From IMG/VR virus record IMGVR_UViG_3300031643_000636, positions 1-24,344 of that record: DNA of 24,344 bases. The stretch is one strand, 5' to 3'. The stretch comes from a virus. The notes beneath the pieces are model-generated. The model worked only from the letters and a program-made list of their open reading frames with translations, was not told where the DNA came from and did no database searches. Both the position numbers and the translations under genes were made by a program. Shown here one piece after another: positions 1 to 6,290 of the stretch (within the stretch, counting starts at the first letter, position 1; each line of letters starts with the position of its first letter).

Positions 1-408
1 ATGGAAGAGAAAAATAACGACTTGGAAACCTTGCGAGGCATGACCAACAGGCTTCCGCCACCGACGTCGTCTTTCAGTCGAACGAAGGATGATCTTCTCG
101 TTCCTGACATGAAACGGCTCGCCATCAAGAAGGGTACCATGCTGGTCTGGTGCTTGCTGAATGAGCTGGATGTTTCCGTGTTCCGATGCTTCGTTTCGGA
201 GAACTCCGAAATGCTCGTAGAGCGCCGGGAGGGACAAGAGGTCATCTTGATTCATACGGGCGAAATGGAGATAACCCCTTCGATTGAGCCGATTAACCTT
301 GGAGGGGGGAAGTTAATCGTATTGGAGTCCGGCAAGGAGCATATTCTGCATTGGCCCCGCGATACTTGGTTCATTGTGATGTCGGTACCCCTGAAGGAAG
401 GGAAGTAA
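1..408 (+). CDS. Cupin-like small protein
   Basis: Encodes 135 residues if the ATG at base 1 is the true start; its ribosome site would lie outside the window, so the N terminus could be incomplete. From about residue 75 the sequence alternates short strands and glycines as a cupin barrel does: a G-x-E strand, a HTGEME turn, then LGGGKLIVLESGKEH and a final WFIVMSVP strand. No metal-binding histidine set is obvious, so it may not be an enzyme. It sits two bases before the holin candidate and its 3' end supplies that gene's ribosome site, so it belongs to the lysis operon. Role unknown; the fold call is by pattern only. Confidence 0.55.
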   Translation: MEEKNNDLETLRGMTNRLPPPTSSFSRTKDDLLVPDMKRLAIKKGTMLVWCLLNELDVSVFRCFVSENSEMLVERREGQEVILIHTGEMEITPSIEPINLGGGKLIVLESGKEHILHWPRDTWFIVMSVPLKEGK

Positions 409-409
409 T

Positions 410-625
410 ATGCCAGATACACGTCCCAATGGCTGGAACGAATGGTCAAGACATGTCTTGAAGGAGCTCGAGCGTCTCAACGCGTGCTATATGCAGGTGA
501 ATACCGAAATAGAACAGCTCCGTGTCGACATTGCCATGCTGAAGGTCAAGAGCGGGATATGGGGGAGTATAGGAGCGGCTGTGCCCATTCTAATTGGACT
601 GCTAATCTGGGAACTGAGCAAATGA
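410..625 (+). CDS. Holin candidate, XhlA-like
   Basis: A 71-residue protein with a charged amphipathic helical N-terminal half (about 15-47, coiled-coil-like with heptad leucines) and one C-terminal transmembrane segment (about 48-68, GIWGSIGAAVPILIGLLIW) ending in a short charged tail. That layout matches the XhlA/haemolysin family of phage holin partners, which act in the inner membrane to release or activate the endolysin. AAGGAAGGGAAG stands just before the ATG. Its stop overlaps the start of the amidase gene (ATGA), so the two are probably translationally coupled. The neighbour makes a lysis role likely; whether it forms the hole itself or assists another holin cannot be told. Confidence 0.7.
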   Translation: MPDTRPNGWNEWSRHVLKELERLNACYMQVNTEIEQLRVDIAMLKVKSGIWGSIGAAVPILIGLLIWELSK

Positions 626-1071
626 AAACACCGCAGTTTATCATCATACACCACAGCGAAGCAAAAGACCACGGTACTCTCGACTGGGCCGGGATCAAGA
701 AATGGCATGTGGAGCACAACGGGTGGAGGGATATCGGGTACCAGTGGGGCATTGAAAAAGTGGGAAGCCTGTACCAGATCTTAGTTGGGCGAATGCCTAC
801 TGATACGGGAGCCCACTGTAAGAGCAAGAATCGCAATTCTTGGGGTATCTGTTTAGTCGGCAACTTTGACATCACGGTGCCCCCAAAGGCACAGTGGGAC
901 CTGGCAGTCGCATTCTCGGCGTCCTTGAGTGACCTTGCTGGAATTCCAATCGACAGTGTACTTGGGCATAGAGAGGGGGATGTATCAAGTCCAAAGACAT
1001 GCCCTGGAAAGAACTTTGACATGGACAAGTTCAGGCATGATATTTTTGACTACAAAGCAAGCCATATATAA
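622..1071 (+). CDS. N-acetylmuramoyl-L-alanine amidase (endolysin)
   Basis: A 149-residue single-domain Amidase_2/PGRP enzyme of T7 lysozyme size. It cuts the bond between N-acetylmuramic acid and L-alanine in peptidoglycan at the end of infection. The zinc ligands are visible: His10 in IIIHHS, His116 in LGHREG and Cys127 in CPG. The T7 catalytic pair also seems kept, as Tyr40 in IGYQW and Lys125 two residues before the cysteine. There is no signal peptide, so export needs a holin, which fits the upstream gene. A longer open frame reaches back to 442, but the ATG at 622 starts exactly at the amidase domain and forms an ATGA overlap with the holin stop, so it is preferred. Confidence 0.93.
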   Translation: MKTPQFIIIHHSEAKDHGTLDWAGIKKWHVEHNGWRDIGYQWGIEKVGSLYQILVGRMPTDTGAHCKSKNRNSWGICLVGNFDITVPPKAQWDLAVAFSASLSDLAGIPIDSVLGHREGDVSSPKTCPGKNFDMDKFRHDIFDYKASHI

Positions 1072-1104
1072 CAACCGCGTTAACCCGTTCAAAGGAGCTT
1101 AACC

Positions 1105-1668
1105 ATGCGCAAACTAATTACTGTACTGATGGCGGCGGCCCTGCTGACTGGTGCGTGGGTTGTCATGGATGCTCAAACCTCAGCACCAATACCGTCAGGA
1201 TTTCAGGTCTTGGCCTCCCGAGACGCTCCCGATCCGGAAGACCTGTCCGGGCAGGATTCCATCGGCAATGCTGTGAATCGAAAAGACCGAAAGATATACG
1301 TCTATCAAGGATTCGGAGAAAGATCATACAGCAACCTGTTCAACCCCGGCCACCGGTGCTCAATCTTACTTCATGCAGAGTCGGAGGGCGGAACCAATGT
1401 GGGTCTAGGAGTCGTGCTACGCTATGGCTGGGCACAGCCGAATACCAGCAACGCAGCACTGGCTGATACTACATTGATTCGATCATTCCTTGCCTTAGCG
1501 GATACGCTGTGGATAAGCGCAGCAGGTACTTATTACAAATCGTTCACTGCAACTTGGGCTCCACTTGCCTATCTTGAGTTCATTCCGAACTATGTCCAGA
1601 GTGGGGATACTACTCTAAATGGAAACGAGACCTACGTGAGAGGGATATACATATGGGACCGTTACTAA
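1105..1668 (+). CDS. Secreted protein of unknown function
   Basis: 187 residues, with AAAGGAG six bases before the ATG. The N terminus is a classic Sec signal peptide: MRK, then a hydrophobic stretch to about residue 21 and a likely cleavage site near Ala24 (MDAQ). No lipobox cysteine is present. The mature part is rich in Ser, Thr, Gly, Tyr and Trp and looks beta-rich, like an exported or surface protein rather than a cytoplasmic enzyme. I recognise no family. It lies between the endolysin and two small genes in the same operon, so it is expressed with lysis functions. It could be a periplasmic helper of lysis, a superinfection-exclusion factor or a virion surface protein; none is supported by a motif. 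Confidence 0.8.
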   Translation: MRKLITVLMAAALLTGAWVVMDAQTSAPIPSGFQVLASRDAPDPEDLSGQDSIGNAVNRKDRKIYVYQGFGERSYSNLFNPGHRCSILLHAESEGGTNVGLGVVLRYGWAQPNTSNAALADTTLIRSFLALADTLWISAAGTYYKSFTATWAPLAYLEFIPNYVQSGDTTLNGNETYVRGIYIWDRY

Positions 1669-1678
1669 GGAGGCTCTG

Positions 1679-1894
1679 ATGAGTTTCAATTGGGGAAGGT
1701 TTTTACTGGGGCTGGTTGCGAGTGCCAGTCAAGAAGTAGCCGTGTCGGCAAAAAGTCGCAAGACTCGAAAGGTGGCCGATTTTATCACCGGAGGCGCAGC
1801 TTTGACCAAGCTTGTTCTGGAGAGCAAGAAAGCGGAGAAGAGAGATGCGCCTTCTCCATCTGACAGCCCGTTGAAGACGGGCGTAGGAGGGTAA
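1679..1894 (+). CDS. Small hypothetical protein
   Basis: 71 residues, preceded by AAGGAGG at ideal spacing from the ATG. The first 20 residues are moderately hydrophobic (FLLGLVASASQEVAVSA) and the rest is basic with a Pro/Ser-rich tail, so it may be weakly membrane-associated. No family recognised. It sits 10 bases after the secreted-protein gene and one base before the next start, which makes an operon position clear. Part of the late/lysis transcript. Confidence 0.75.
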   Translation: MSFNWGRFLLGLVASASQEVAVSAKSRKTRKVADFITGGAALTKLVLESKKAEKRDAPSPSDSPLKTGVGG

Positions 1895-1895
1895 C

Positions 1896-2153
1896 ATGTA
1901 TGAGCTTATCATCGAATATCTACACTTGATCGTGCCAGCGATTCTCGGAGTTAGCTTTCTCGCTGGTAAATTCATCATGGCTAAGCGAGTGGCCAACCAA
2001 CTAGCCTTGGTGGTACAGTCCTTTGAAAAAGGGGACCGTGACAAGGTTTGGAAAGCCGAAGAGTATGAGGACTTCGGCAGGAAAGCAGTACCGCTGGCCA
2101 AGGATCTGAAATTGGTATTGGGAGGCCTGCTTCCTACCAAGACCAAGATTTAA
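1896..2153 (+). CDS. Small membrane-anchored protein
   Basis: 85 residues with GTAGGAGGG before the ATG. One transmembrane segment at about 8-28 (YLHLIVPAILGVSFLAGKFIM) is followed by a soluble, charged helical tail that ends in KTKI. The size and layout would also suit a holin or antiholin, so this is a second candidate for the lysis membrane protein. It is the last gene of the plus-strand operon, 24 bases before an intrinsic terminator stem. No family recognised. Confidence 0.75.
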   Translation: MYELIIEYLHLIVPAILGVSFLAGKFIMAKRVANQLALVVQSFEKGDRDKVWKAEEYEDFGRKAVPLAKDLKLVLGGLLPTKTKI

Positions 2154-2177
2154 GCTGAGCAGCACTCTCGGAAGCAG

Positions 2178-2221
2178 AGAAAGGGCAGACTCCGAAACTT
2201 TGGGGCCTGCCCTTTCTTTTT
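2178..2221 (+). terminator. Rho-independent terminator of the lysis operon
   Basis: A perfect 11-base inverted repeat, AGAAAGGGCAG at 2178-2188 and CTGCCCTTTCT at 2207-2217, is followed by more T (five T counting the last stem base). It lies 24 bases after the last plus-strand stop. The minus-strand operon ends at 2227, so the stem also sits where the convergent transcript would end, but there is no T run in that direction and it should work mainly on the plus strand. Confidence 0.92.
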
Positions 2222-2226
2222 GCGGG

Positions 2227-3264
2227 CTACTCCGGAATGATTGGCTCGATGGGATTGACATAATTTGGGTTGTCGACGTACAGCCCGATCTTGTTGTCCT
2301 TAACCCATGCAAAGCCATTGACCCAGCCGTAGTGCGCCGTTGTTCGCTTCTGCTTGTAGAAAACGCGGAGCGGGTCGCAGATTATGCCGGACCTGACGGC
2401 GAGAGTCTTGCCATCCTTGCAGGTTCTGATGCCAAAGTTGTGAATGTGCCCGTTTATGGTGTGCTTCATCCCAAAGGAGTAGCACAGCTGCTCTTCTGAA
2501 TTCGGGGCTATCGCACTCTGCGATGACCCGTGGACTACCATTATATCGCCATTGATGGACGCCCGAGAGTCGTTCGACACGAGCAGGCGGTCGCATTCGA
2601 GAAGCTCTTTATACCTGCGCCATCCGGAGCCAAGCTCGTCTTCCATGAGTGCACTATAGCGTCCCAGGTCTTCGCTTTCTCGGTACACGCGCTTGATCTT
2701 CTTCAAGAATTTTATCAGGCGTTCCTCGTGGTTCCCCCGAAAAGCCACTGCTTCGTCGAACTGGGTCAGCATGCGTTCGATCACTTCCCTGCCCATCTTG
2801 AGTTCCTGTACGGCTGTTACCTGATCCCCGCCAAAGTCAAACCGCGACAGGTCTTCAAAGTCAAACCAGTCCCCGGCCAATAAAACCTTCTTGATATTCA
2901 TGTACTTCGCAGCAGCGCAGGCCTTCTCCAGGGTTTTCCAATGAATGAAGGGCACGTGTGCATCGTACAGGATCAACCAGTCGCCCTCGAGCTCAGGCTG
3001 AGTGTCCCACCGGCGGGAATACTTGGCAAACTTTTCCTTCAGATCTGCAAAGTCGAGAGCGTCAACGAGACTGTTGTAATACCACCTAAGATACGCATCA
3101 ACAGTGCTGTCTGAGAGCTCGAATTCGCGTGCCGCAGCTTGGTGCCCACAAGACAGGGCAAGGCGAGCTACCTCAGCAATTCTGCCCATACTCACTCGAG
3201 CGCTGCCGGAAGCTCCGGGAAGTGTCAAAGTTGCTGGTGTCTCAACGTAAACCTTGTTACTCAT
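2227..3264 (-). CDS. Calcineurin-like metallophosphoesterase with N-terminal HTH-like segment
   Basis: 345 residues. The five metallophosphoesterase blocks occur in order: YDAHVP (Asp101, His103), AGDWFD (Asp132), RGNHEE (Asn178, His179), VVHGS (His245) and NGHIHN (His273, His275). These bind two metals and hydrolyse phosphoester bonds; in phages such proteins are often placed near SbcD/Mre11-type nucleases or nucleotide phosphatases, but the substrate here is open. Residues about 25-62 (EVARLALSCGHQAAAREFELSD and following) look like a helix-turn-helix, suggesting nucleic-acid contact. The ATG follows AGAAGGAGACGAA and overlaps the upstream gene by 8 bases. It is the last gene of the long minus-strand series. 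Confidence 0.88.
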   Translation of the reverse strand: MSNKVYVETPATLTLPGASGSARVSMGRIAEVARLALSCGHQAAAREFELSDSTVDAYLRWYYNSLVDALDFADLKEKFAKYSRRWDTQPELEGDWLILYDAHVPFIHWKTLEKACAAAKYMNIKKVLLAGDWFDFEDLSRFDFGGDQVTAVQELKMGREVIERMLTQFDEAVAFRGNHEERLIKFLKKIKRVYRESEDLGRYSALMEDELGSGWRRYKELLECDRLLVSNDSRASINGDIMVVHGSSQSAIAPNSEEQLCYSFGMKHTINGHIHNFGIRTCKDGKTLAVRSGIICDPLRVFYKQKRTTAHYGWVNGFAWVKDNKIGLYVDNPNYVNPIEPIIPE

Positions 3265-3532
3265 TTCGTCTCCTTCTGTAGTAGAATACCAGGATTAGCC
3301 ATGCGAGATTCATTGTCACTATACAGCACCCACCAACAAAGCTACACCACTGATCCAAAGAGGGATAATAATGGAGATTCCAGAATCCCCAAGCCGTGAA
3401 AAAGCCAACTGGCAACCAACTGACACCTCGAATTATCTTATCCTGCATGATTCGAACAACGTTTACAGCCAGTAAGGTTGCCCCAAGCAGCTCAAAGCTG
3501 CCGTTAATGAGATCATTCTGGAAGGCTGTCAT
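3257..3532 (-). CDS. Small phage membrane protein
   Basis: 91 residues from the ATG at 3532, chosen over a longer frame because GGAGGAAAAGC stands right before it. It has about three hydrophobic segments (near 10-24, 35-52 and 60-84) and a very basic RRRRNE tail. The middle block with PVGFFTAWGFWNLHYYPSL resembles a membrane protein family I recall as common and uncharacterised in phages. It overlaps the HAD gene by 20 bases and the phosphoesterase by 8, so it is co-translated with nucleotide-metabolism genes. Function unknown. Confidence 0.75.
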   Translation of the reverse strand: MTAFQNDLINGSFELLGATLLAVNVVRIMQDKIIRGVSWLPVGFFTAWGFWNLHYYPSLDQWCSFVGGCCIVTMNLAWLILVFYYRRRRNE

Positions 3533-3953
3533 GCTTTTCCTCCTCTGGCCATACTCCATACCCTCCGTTAGATCTTTCTTTTTCCTTGGCCACAAGCTCT
3601 CTGAAATAAGAGAGCGTTGCTTTCCAATCTCCCTCAAACCTTATGCCACGGTCATCAATCCAGGCAATGCAAGGAGGCTTTCCTGGATTCTGATGCTTGC
3701 AGACCGGAGCACTGTTAATGAAGTCATACGGGATTTGGTGCTTCTCGAACCACTCGCGAAGGTGCGGAGAGTTTCCTCTGGTAGTCCAGACGAGGATTAA
3801 GTATCCCTCTTTCTTGAGAGACTCCAAGGCCTCTTTAGCTCCCGGCATGGGATCCCCGAGCACAAATTCTCCTTTCCAGCCGTCATACTGAGCCAGCACA
3901 CCGTCGAAGTCTATGCCGATGATGGGATTCTTGCGATAGTCCACGTCAGTCAT
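3513..3953 (-). CDS. HAD-superfamily phosphatase
   Basis: 146 residues. HAD motif I is DFDGVL (Asp15, Asp17), the second motif is WTTRG (Thr57, Thr58), and the last acidic motif is WIDDRG (Asp100, Asp101). This catalytic set makes an aspartyl-phosphate intermediate to remove phosphate groups. The size and the short cap match small phage HAD proteins related to 5'-nucleotidases or the phosphatase half of polynucleotide kinase. No kinase P-loop is present. Its ATG overlaps the stop of the upstream dNTP-hydrolase-like gene (ATGA), which points to nucleotide pool management. Substrate not determinable. Confidence 0.85.
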   Translation of the reverse strand: MTDVDYRKNPIIGIDFDGVLAQYDGWKGEFVLGDPMPGAKEALESLKKEGYLILVWTTRGNSPHLREWFEKHQIPYDFINSAPVCKHQNPGKPPCIAWIDDRGIRFEGDWKATLSYFRELVAKEKERSNGGYGVWPEEEKHDSLPE

Positions 3954-4288
3954 TCGGGAAATTCCTTGATGGGGTTATGTGTCCGGTCGTCCAGCTCTGG
4001 ATGTGTCCGGTCAAACTCGAGAAGAAATAAGAGTTCGCATATTGCATGGGCGAGATGGTGCTTGCCGGTTTTGTAGTCCAGGTCTTCGCCAGCCTTGAAT
4101 TTCAGAATGTGCCGCTCGGCTGCTCCAATGCAGCGGCTCCAACTTAGCCCTTTCTCCCAGTTACGGGCTCCATACTCCTTGACACCATGGGCGAGAACCT
4201 CGCCAACCTGGAGAATGGGACCAGGGGGGATCAGGTCTACTCGAGATTTGCCCTCATCGTGCTTGGTACCCTGTGACTTATCTGTCAT
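3950..4288 (-). CDS. dATP/dGTP diphosphohydrolase-like protein (former DUF5664)
   Basis: 112 residues from the ATG at 4288, which has GGAGGGCAAAAGC before it; an ATG 15 bases upstream has no ribosome site. The pattern KHDEGKSRVDLIPP, then YGARNWEKGLSWSR, a RH helix, GEDLD and HHLAHA is typical of the phage family that I recall being renamed for the N-terminal domain of dATP/dGTP diphosphohydrolases. The His and Asp/Glu residues of these blocks would form a metal site. Such enzymes shape dNTP pools and in some phages serve base-modified genomes. It overlaps the ATPase upstream and the HAD phosphatase downstream. The family is fairly sure; the exact reaction is inferred. Confidence 0.78.
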   Translation of the reverse strand: MTDKSQGTKHDEGKSRVDLIPPGPILQVGEVLAHGVKEYGARNWEKGLSWSRCIGAAERHILKFKAGEDLDYKTGKHHLAHAICELLFLLEFDRTHPELDDRTHNPIKEFPE

Positions 4289-5513
4289 GCTTTTGCCCTC
4301 CATTGTCGAAGATGAATGGTTTGAAGTTCGGATTGATCATATACAGTATATCTTTATTCTCTACTCGAGTTACGCACTCGCCAGAGCCTGTGAGAGCAGG
4401 AAGCACTCTCTTCTTCAGATTTTCGTACGACACGTCTCCCTTGACTCTTGAGTATATCTGCTGCACGCTCAGAGCAGTAGAGGCTTGCCTCAGAAGGTCT
4501 ATTACATACTGCTGGGTTTGGGCAAGGTCGTCTCTTGTCACGTGGGACAGAGACCTCGGCATGTCCCGCTCTGCATCGGATAGAATCTTCATAGCCCTAG
4601 AGAAGTCGTACTCGTTTACTTGCCTATTCCCGTCTCGTCTGGAGGCAGAGGAAATTGTGGCCAGTTTCATGAGATGAGCACCACGCCGGGAATTATACCC
4701 GTCGAAATCCCTCCCAGGGACCTCCTGGACCTTGGCATTCTCGATATACCAGAGCTCGTAAGCTCTCTGGAAGTCTGAGGTCTTGGAAAAGTTACCTCTC
4801 AGGTTGTGAATTGCTCTCAGGTCAGCCTTCAAGTTGGATCTCAGAGTTCTGCGCTCCGGGGTGTTGTATCGCTCCGGATTCGGATCGACGCCACGAGTGT
4901 CTGACCATACAAAGATCATTCGTCCAGTCAACCCGGCACCCACGGCAGTCGGAGGGATAGCCTTGTTGATCCCATCTGGAGTTATCCCTCCAAGGAGTGT
5001 CAGATAACTCTTCTCAACGAAGCGCAGACCGTCTGTAACAGTTCGATGCTTATACGGCCCGCAATCATATAGCTTTATAAGAGCCTCGTGCCATTTTACA
5101 TCTACCTTTGCAGGTCTCAAGAACGTGCTGAGCTCTTCAGCAAACACCGCATAAGAAGCGTGACCGTATGCTCCTCCGGACTCCTCGTAATTTGCCTTGT
5201 ACGCAGCAATCATTTCGTCAAAGAGAGCACTCGCTGTGGTACTGTCTACCCCCATAGAGACCTGATTCTCTTCAAGCATGCGCAGTCCGACTCTCAAAGC
5301 CTCGGTCTTGCGATTGCCTGAAGGGCCAACAAGGGCAATGTAAAAGTTCGGGTAGAATGCAAGGTCTGCACCATGTTCCAGCCGGCACTTACGCTCCAGC
5401 ACGGTAGACAATGTTGCTATGCCAGACCAAATGCAGTAAGCATCACAGCATTCCATGGGCTTTGTGTATTCCATGAACCCGTCAAGCCAGTCATTCAGCT
5501 GCCTCTGAGCCAA
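4278..5513 (-). CDS. DUF3987-type P-loop ATPase, putative replicative helicase
   Basis: 411 residues starting at a TTG; AGGAGGGG lies just upstream and the first in-frame ATG (5474) would cut into the conserved N terminus. A Walker A loop, GPSGNRKT, is at 63-70 and a Walker B-like strand AVFAEE at 122-127. LGGITPDGI near 193 and the following GLTGRMIFVWSD block match the DUF3987 family of phage and plasmid ATPases, thought to be helicase or primase-helicase proteins. The C-terminal 80 residues look like a winged helix (STALSVQQIYSRVKGDVSY). Placed beside polymerase and sigma factor genes, a replication role is the natural reading. No primase motif is seen. Confidence 0.78.
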   Translation of the reverse strand: MAQRQLNDWLDGFMEYTKPMECCDAYCIWSGIATLSTVLERKCRLEHGADLAFYPNFYIALVGPSGNRKTEALRVGLRMLEENQVSMGVDSTTASALFDEMIAAYKANYEESGGAYGHASYAVFAEELSTFLRPAKVDVKWHEALIKLYDCGPYKHRTVTDGLRFVEKSYLTLLGGITPDGINKAIPPTAVGAGLTGRMIFVWSDTRGVDPNPERYNTPERRTLRSNLKADLRAIHNLRGNFSKTSDFQRAYELWYIENAKVQEVPGRDFDGYNSRRGAHLMKLATISSASRRDGNRQVNEYDFSRAMKILSDAERDMPRSLSHVTRDDLAQTQQYVIDLLRQASTALSVQQIYSRVKGDVSYENLKKRVLPALTGSGECVTRVENKDILYMINPNFKPFIFDNGGQKHDR

Positions 5514-5778
5514 GAGACCCCTCCTCGGCTGCGAGTATGATTGCCTTTCTAAGTACGCCGATTTGCAGATTCACTATTGGAGCCACTCCAGAAGGACGGG
5601 ATATTGCTGCTGAGAAGCGCCTGGTCTTTCCCGACGAAGAGTCGGGCAGTTTCAGGTCAGCCCTCATTAACACATATCCAGGACCCCAAGGAGAGGGTTC
5701 AATGGACTCCATGTAGAACCCCTTGTCACCAATCAAGTCAAGGATTTTCTGCATCTCTGGTGTAGTGTGCTCAGTCAT
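5491..5778 (-). CDS. Small hypothetical protein of the replication operon
   Basis: 95 residues; the ATG follows AAAGGAGGTATGGA. It overlaps the ATPase gene by 23 bases and carries that gene's ribosome site within its 3' end. It is soluble and has no membrane segment, cysteine pair or known motif; an N-terminal helix is followed by probable strands around residues 35-60. Its place between the ATPase and the sigma factor suggests a replication accessory role, such as a loader, but nothing in the sequence proves this. Confidence 0.7.
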   Translation of the reverse strand: MTEHTTPEMQKILDLIGDKGFYMESIEPSPWGPGYVLMRADLKLPDSSSGKTRRFSAAISRPSGVAPIVNLQIGVLRKAIILAAEEGSLGSEAAE

Positions 5779-5801
5779 TCCATACCTCCTTTAAGTATAT
5801 G

Positions 5802-6290
5802 TTACAGACATCTGCGCAAATTCTTCCTGACTCTGCGTATGATCTGCCAAACCCTGCCAGCAGACAGTCCGTACTCATCTGCCAGCCTTTGAGCTTCCAC
5901 ACGCCCACCACCATTACGGCAGTAGTTCAGGAATACCTGTGCATCTCTGGCTTTCATTCTGCCAAGTAGCTTTTCAATACTTGCCTTCAAAAGTGTGTAG
6001 TTCTCCAGACAGAGCTCCTTCTCTGTGTGCTTTACACTGTCCAGAGAAACAAAGGCCCGTTGCTCTTTTCCTCTCCCATAGTGTCTCCTCTTTATGTCGA
6101 GTGCTCTTCTCTGTGCAATCTTTCTGACATAATTCGGTCCGAAATGCTTTGGAGCCTGCCGCCAGATATCCATGAAAGCTTCCTGCACGGCATCTTCGAC
6201 CAAGTCGTTGTCCTGTAGTATAGGAAAGCACACAGCACAAGAGTACTCGTACCAGTTGCCAAACAGGTTTTTGAGGTCTCTATTAGTCAT
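5802..6290 (-). CDS. ECF-like sigma-70 family factor
   Basis: 162 residues. Residues 28-72 read as sigma region 2 (NDLVEDAVQEAFMDIWR, then a long basic helix through RRALDIKRRH), the part that contacts core RNA polymerase and the -10 element. Residues 105-160 read as region 4, with a helix-turn-helix in LADEYGLSAGRVWQIIRRV that would bind the -35 element. Region 3 is missing, as in ECF sigmas. The gene overlaps the polymerase stop by 8 bases. A phage-coded sigma factor would direct host RNA polymerase to middle or late phage promoters. A DNA-binding regulator with a sigma-like fold that no longer binds core is the alternative. Confidence 0.82.
   Translation of the reverse strand: MTNRDLKNLFGNWYEYSCAVCFPILQDNDLVEDAVQEAFMDIWRQAPKHFGPNYVRKIAQRRALDIKRRHYGRGKEQRAFVSLDSVKHTEKELCLENYTLLKASIEKLLGRMKARDAQVFLNYCRNGGGRVEAQRLADEYGLSAGRVWQIIRRVRKNLRRCL

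Noticed and set aside
442-1071. A 209-residue amidase starting at 442
   Set aside because: The extra 60 residues are read out of frame from the holin candidate, have no family match, and the ATG at 622 gives the exact domain and a coupled overlap.
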